Assembly: GCA_003151895.1 (NCBI GenBank) | Contig: PLYX01000263.1 | Location: forward strand, 1 to 13,605 | Length of the DNA: 13,605 bases | Direction of reading: 5' to 3' | DNA from: Solirubrobacterales bacterium | Lineage (GTDB): Bacteria > Actinomycetota > Thermoleophilia > Solirubrobacterales > Solirubrobacteraceae | In this document: piece by piece, positions 12,139-13,605 of the stretch | How positions within the stretch are numbered: the first letter of the stretch is position 1 | How the letters are laid out: each line of letters begins with the position of its first letter | Position numbers and translations under genes: made by a program | The notes under the pieces: generated by a model | What the model was told of the DNA's origin: nothing | Seen by the model: only the letters and a program-made list of their open reading frames with translations | The model's database searches: none

Positions 12139-13052
12139 GGGGCGATCTCGAAAAGCATCTCAGTGGAGCCCATCTCGATGCGGTCCCCCGAGTGCAGCTG
12201 GTGGGCTCCGTGGATGATGAGGCCGTTCACGCGCACTCCGTTGGTCGAGCCGAGATCGTCGATCGTCCAAGCCGTTCCCTGGGGGCGCAGCTCGGCGTGG
12301 CGGCGCGAGACGCCCGAATCCTCGAGCACGATGTCACAGTCGCGGCTGCGCCCGATGGCCGCGCCGCGCGGCGGCACGAGCAGGCGTCTGCCAGACACGA
12401 CCAGCAGCGCCTTGGAGCGCCGGCGCGCCCCGGTCTGCTCGACAGCGTCGCGAACACGCTCGGCATTGCTGAAGATCATCGTGTTGCCGATCTCCTCGGG
12501 CTCTTTGTATGGAGTCCCGCCCACCCCGCCGGGACGCGCGGCGGCGACCGCGCCGCGGGCGAGATTCTCCCGCGGCGGCCGGTCGCGGGCGGGACTCTCC
12601 GGCGCCTGGCGAGCGCGGGCGCGGGCAGGGCTCGCCGGGGCGTGCTCGGCGCCTTCCTCCGGCCCCTCCTCCGCCCCCTCCTCCGACCTGGCCAGTCGCG
12701 CTTCGATCCCGAATTCGCCGAGCTTTAGATCGTCGTCGGTGTGGAACGTGATGCGCGGGCGCGATGCGAGCGCCAGATCCTCGCCGCGAGCATGCTCGAG
12801 CAGGTAGGCGCACAGCTCGTCGATCACCTCGTGCTCGACCCCCTCATAGCGCGCACGGTCCCTCGGAGAGAGCCACACCGAGTACTCGTTGGGCGCATAC
12901 ACGCGCGACACAGAGGTGGTCTTGTTCTCGTCCATCTCGCGCGCCAGCTTGCGTGCGAGCTCCATCGGGCGGACCTCGGCTTTGAAGACGCGTCCGAAAG
13001 TACCCTCGACGAGGCCGGCGATCATGTTCTCCAGTGTCCTCAGGGCATTCAT
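12135..13052 (-). CDS. fhaA: FHA-domain protein FhaA with DUF3662 N-terminal domain
   Basis: Cytosolic adaptor of the PknB system; in mycobacteria FhaA binds the phosphorylated MurJ-associated pseudokinase and restrains lipid II export. It has 305 residues. The N-terminal DUF3662 domain (about 1-120) starts MNALRTLENMIAGLVEG and includes FKAEVRPMELARKLAREM and YAPNEYSVWLSPRDR. A low-complexity linker (about 122-190) carries (E)EGAE/EGPE units and three SPAR-like units. The C-terminal FHA domain (about 215-302) has GRS (234-236), SRRH (249-252) and GSTNG (268-272). ATG at 13052 is chosen because the family starts there; the frame stays open upstream without homology. The stop overlaps the fhaB start. 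The linker holds the densest group of mini-repeats in the window, both the GGTPYKEP hairpin and three 15-nt tandem units. Confidence 0.94.
   Translation of the reverse strand: MNALRTLENMIAGLVEGTFGRVFKAEVRPMELARKLAREMDENKTTSVSRVYAPNEYSVWLSPRDRARYEGVEHEVIDELCAYLLEHARGEDLALASRPRITFHTDDDLKLGEFGIEARLARSEEGAEEGPEEGAEHAPASPARARARQAPESPARDRPPRENLARGAVAAARPGGVGGTPYKEPEEIGNTMIFSNAERVRDAVEQTGARRRSKALLVVSGRRLLVPPRGAAIGRSRDCDIVLEDSGVSRRHAELRPQGTAWTIDDLGSTNGVRVNGLIIHGAHQLHSGDRIEMGSTEMLFEIAP
12498..12527 (-). repeat. GGGCGGGACTC-core hairpin mini-repeat in the fhaA linker
   Basis: On the plus strand, GGGCTC (12498-12503), loop TTTGTATG, then GAGTCCC (12512-12518) form a 6-bp stem with one bulged base. Bases 12506-12527, read on the coding strand, match 5713-5734 of the kinase gene at 21 of 22 positions. 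It encodes GVGGTPYKEP (about residues 176-185). The core GGGCGGGACTC is at 12522-12512 on the coding strand. Confidence 0.65.
12556..12636 (+). repeat. Three 15-nt imperfect tandem units in the fhaA linker
   Basis: On the plus strand, CGGGCGAGATTCTCC (12556-12570), CGGGCGGGACTCTCC (12586-12600) and CGGGCAGGGCTCGCC (12622-12636) are spaced 30 and 36 nt apart, all in one phase of the fhaA frame (SPAR, SPAR and NLAR units). The middle unit contains the exact GGGCGGGACTC core, on the strand opposite the nearby 12498-12527 copy. The third unit ends a perfect 7-bp stem, GGCGAGC (12608-12614) with GCTCGCC (12630-12636). Confidence 0.6.
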
Positions 13053-13140
13053 CTCGGGGCGCCTCGACTTGGCCGTGGCGGTCACCCCCACTCTAAGGGC
13101 CGCATGCGATGGGAGTGCGCGGACAGTGTGTACTGAAGCG
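13053..13140 (-). promoter_or_regulatory. 88-bp gap upstream of the fhaA-fhaB-pstP-pbpA-pknB run
   Basis: This is the only sizeable gap before fhaA and the likeliest place for an internal promoter. On the coding strand a TAGAGT hexamer (13096-13091) could be a -10 element, but no good -35 lies 16-18 nt upstream. GAGG (13064-13061) is 8 nt before the ATG at 13052 and may serve as the ribosome site. The gap is small enough that read-through from the upstream membrane-protein gene is also possible. Confidence 0.25.
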
Positions 13141-13605
13141 TCACACGGGGCCGCGCAGCGCCCGCGCGCAGACCGCCAGGGCGCAGCCCAAGACCGCGCC
13201 GAGCAGGGCGCCACGCGGGCTCGGCTGGCTCGCGTGAGCGAGCAGCGCCCGGTCGAGCAGCGGCACCGAGGCGAGCAGCGCGACAGTCCATACGACCGCC
13301 GCCCCCACGTCCAGCGCCGCACTGCGCCCACGCACGATCCACGGCAGGATCACGCCGGCGAGTGCCCACACCGCGGCCCCGAGCGCCAGCTCGACGGTGA
13401 GCGTGGCGCCGACCACGTGCGTTGCGGCCTTCCCGAACGACGCCTCCCACACGGTCCGGGACGGCAGGCCGCTCGGCGGCCCGAGCCACAGGCGCCTGGA
13501 GAGCAGCGGCTCGGCCAGCGCCAGCCACCAGAAGCCGAGCGCCGCCAGCGCGGCACGCGCACGCCAATTGGCGCGCTGACCGGCGAGCGCGGGAAAGGCG
13601 CCGGC
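13141..13605 (-). CDS. Multi-pass membrane protein, C-terminal part (possibly the tail of a Ser/Thr kinase), cut by window edge
   Basis: The frame is open from the right window edge to TGA at 13141-13143, giving 154 residues. There is no need to start at the internal codon 13452, since the frame continues unbroken to 13605 with membrane-protein character. Hydrophobic segments lie at about 17-36 (containing LAALGFWWLALAEPLL), 62-90, 96-116 and 130-147. They are separated by short Arg-rich loops, and the protein ends in ALRGPV. The N-terminus, and any catalytic domain, is outside the window. From memory, Solirubrobacterales carry kinases with such multi-helix tails next to fhaA, and the kinase-module neighbourhood fits. 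No kinase motif is visible, so this is a guess. It is transcribed toward fhaA, 88 nt away. Confidence 0.6.
   Translation of the reverse strand, partial: AGAFPALAGQRANWRARAALAALGFWWLALAEPLLSRRLWLGPPSGLPSRTVWEASFGKAATHVVGATLTVELALGAAVWALAGVILPWIVRGRSAALDVGAAVVWTVALLASVPLLDRALLAHASQPSPRGALLGAVLGCALAVCARALRGPV

Noticed and set aside
12500..12700. Possible CRISPR-like array
   Set aside because: Units are only about 15 nt, imperfect, irregularly spaced and in frame with fhaA; there are no spacers of regular length and no cas genes.
13053..13331. N-terminal extension of fhaA upstream of ATG 13052
   Set aside because: It overlaps the end of the neighbouring membrane-protein gene and lacks homology; DUF3662 proteins begin at the chosen ATG.

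Overview
This window is GC-rich, with dense genes, many GTG starts and 4-nt stop/start overlaps. Its cell-envelope genes are of actinobacterial type. The FHA-FHA-PP2C-PBP-PASTA kinase order and the style of the membrane proteins suggest a deep-branching actinobacterium of the class Thermoleophilia (Solirubrobacterales-like). That placement is inferred from gene content and general familiarity, not from a marker gene. No rRNA, tRNA, CRISPR array or transposase is visible, and no gene-free stretch exceeds about 150 bases.

Layout. (1) Bases 1-3506, minus strand: a surface-polysaccharide block read right to left. It holds a DUF354 glycosyltransferase-like protein, a membrane-bound CapD/WbpM-type nucleotide-sugar dehydratase, and the start of a membrane-anchored protein (possibly LytR_C type) that runs off the left edge. 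The last two overlap as ATGA. (2) Bases 3519-3668: a divergent regulatory region with a striking inverted repeat. (3) Bases 3669-6987, plus strand: a DedA-family membrane protein, undecaprenyl-diphosphatase UppP, and a transmembrane Ser/Thr kinase with a discoidin-like extracellular domain. (4) Bases 7039-13052, minus strand, convergent with block 3: fhaA-fhaB-pstP-pbpA-pknB, the conserved actinobacterial module controlling growth and wall synthesis by Ser/Thr phosphorylation. The RodA/FtsW glycosyltransferase gene usually found between pstP and pbpA is absent; pstP and pbpA overlap by 4 nt instead. (5) Bases 13141-13605, minus strand: the C-terminal part of a multi-pass membrane protein running off the right edge.

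Functional theme. Nearly everything concerns the cell envelope: lipid-carrier recycling (DedA, UppP), sugar-nucleotide modification and glycosyl transfer (CapD-like, DUF354), peptidoglycan cross-linking (PbpA), and its signalling (two kinases, one phosphatase, two phosphothreonine readers).

The most unusual feature is a set of short GC-rich, often hairpin-forming sequences sitting in frame inside these genes, at loops and inter-domain linkers. Clear cases lie in fhaA, pknB, the discoidin kinase and the DUF354 gene; weaker ones lie in capD-like, uppP, fhaB and the partial left-edge gene. Several share the core GGGCGGGACTC. The kinase case can be judged inside the window, because the paralogous PknB lacks those residues. 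This looks like a dispersed, coding-compatible mini-repeat family.
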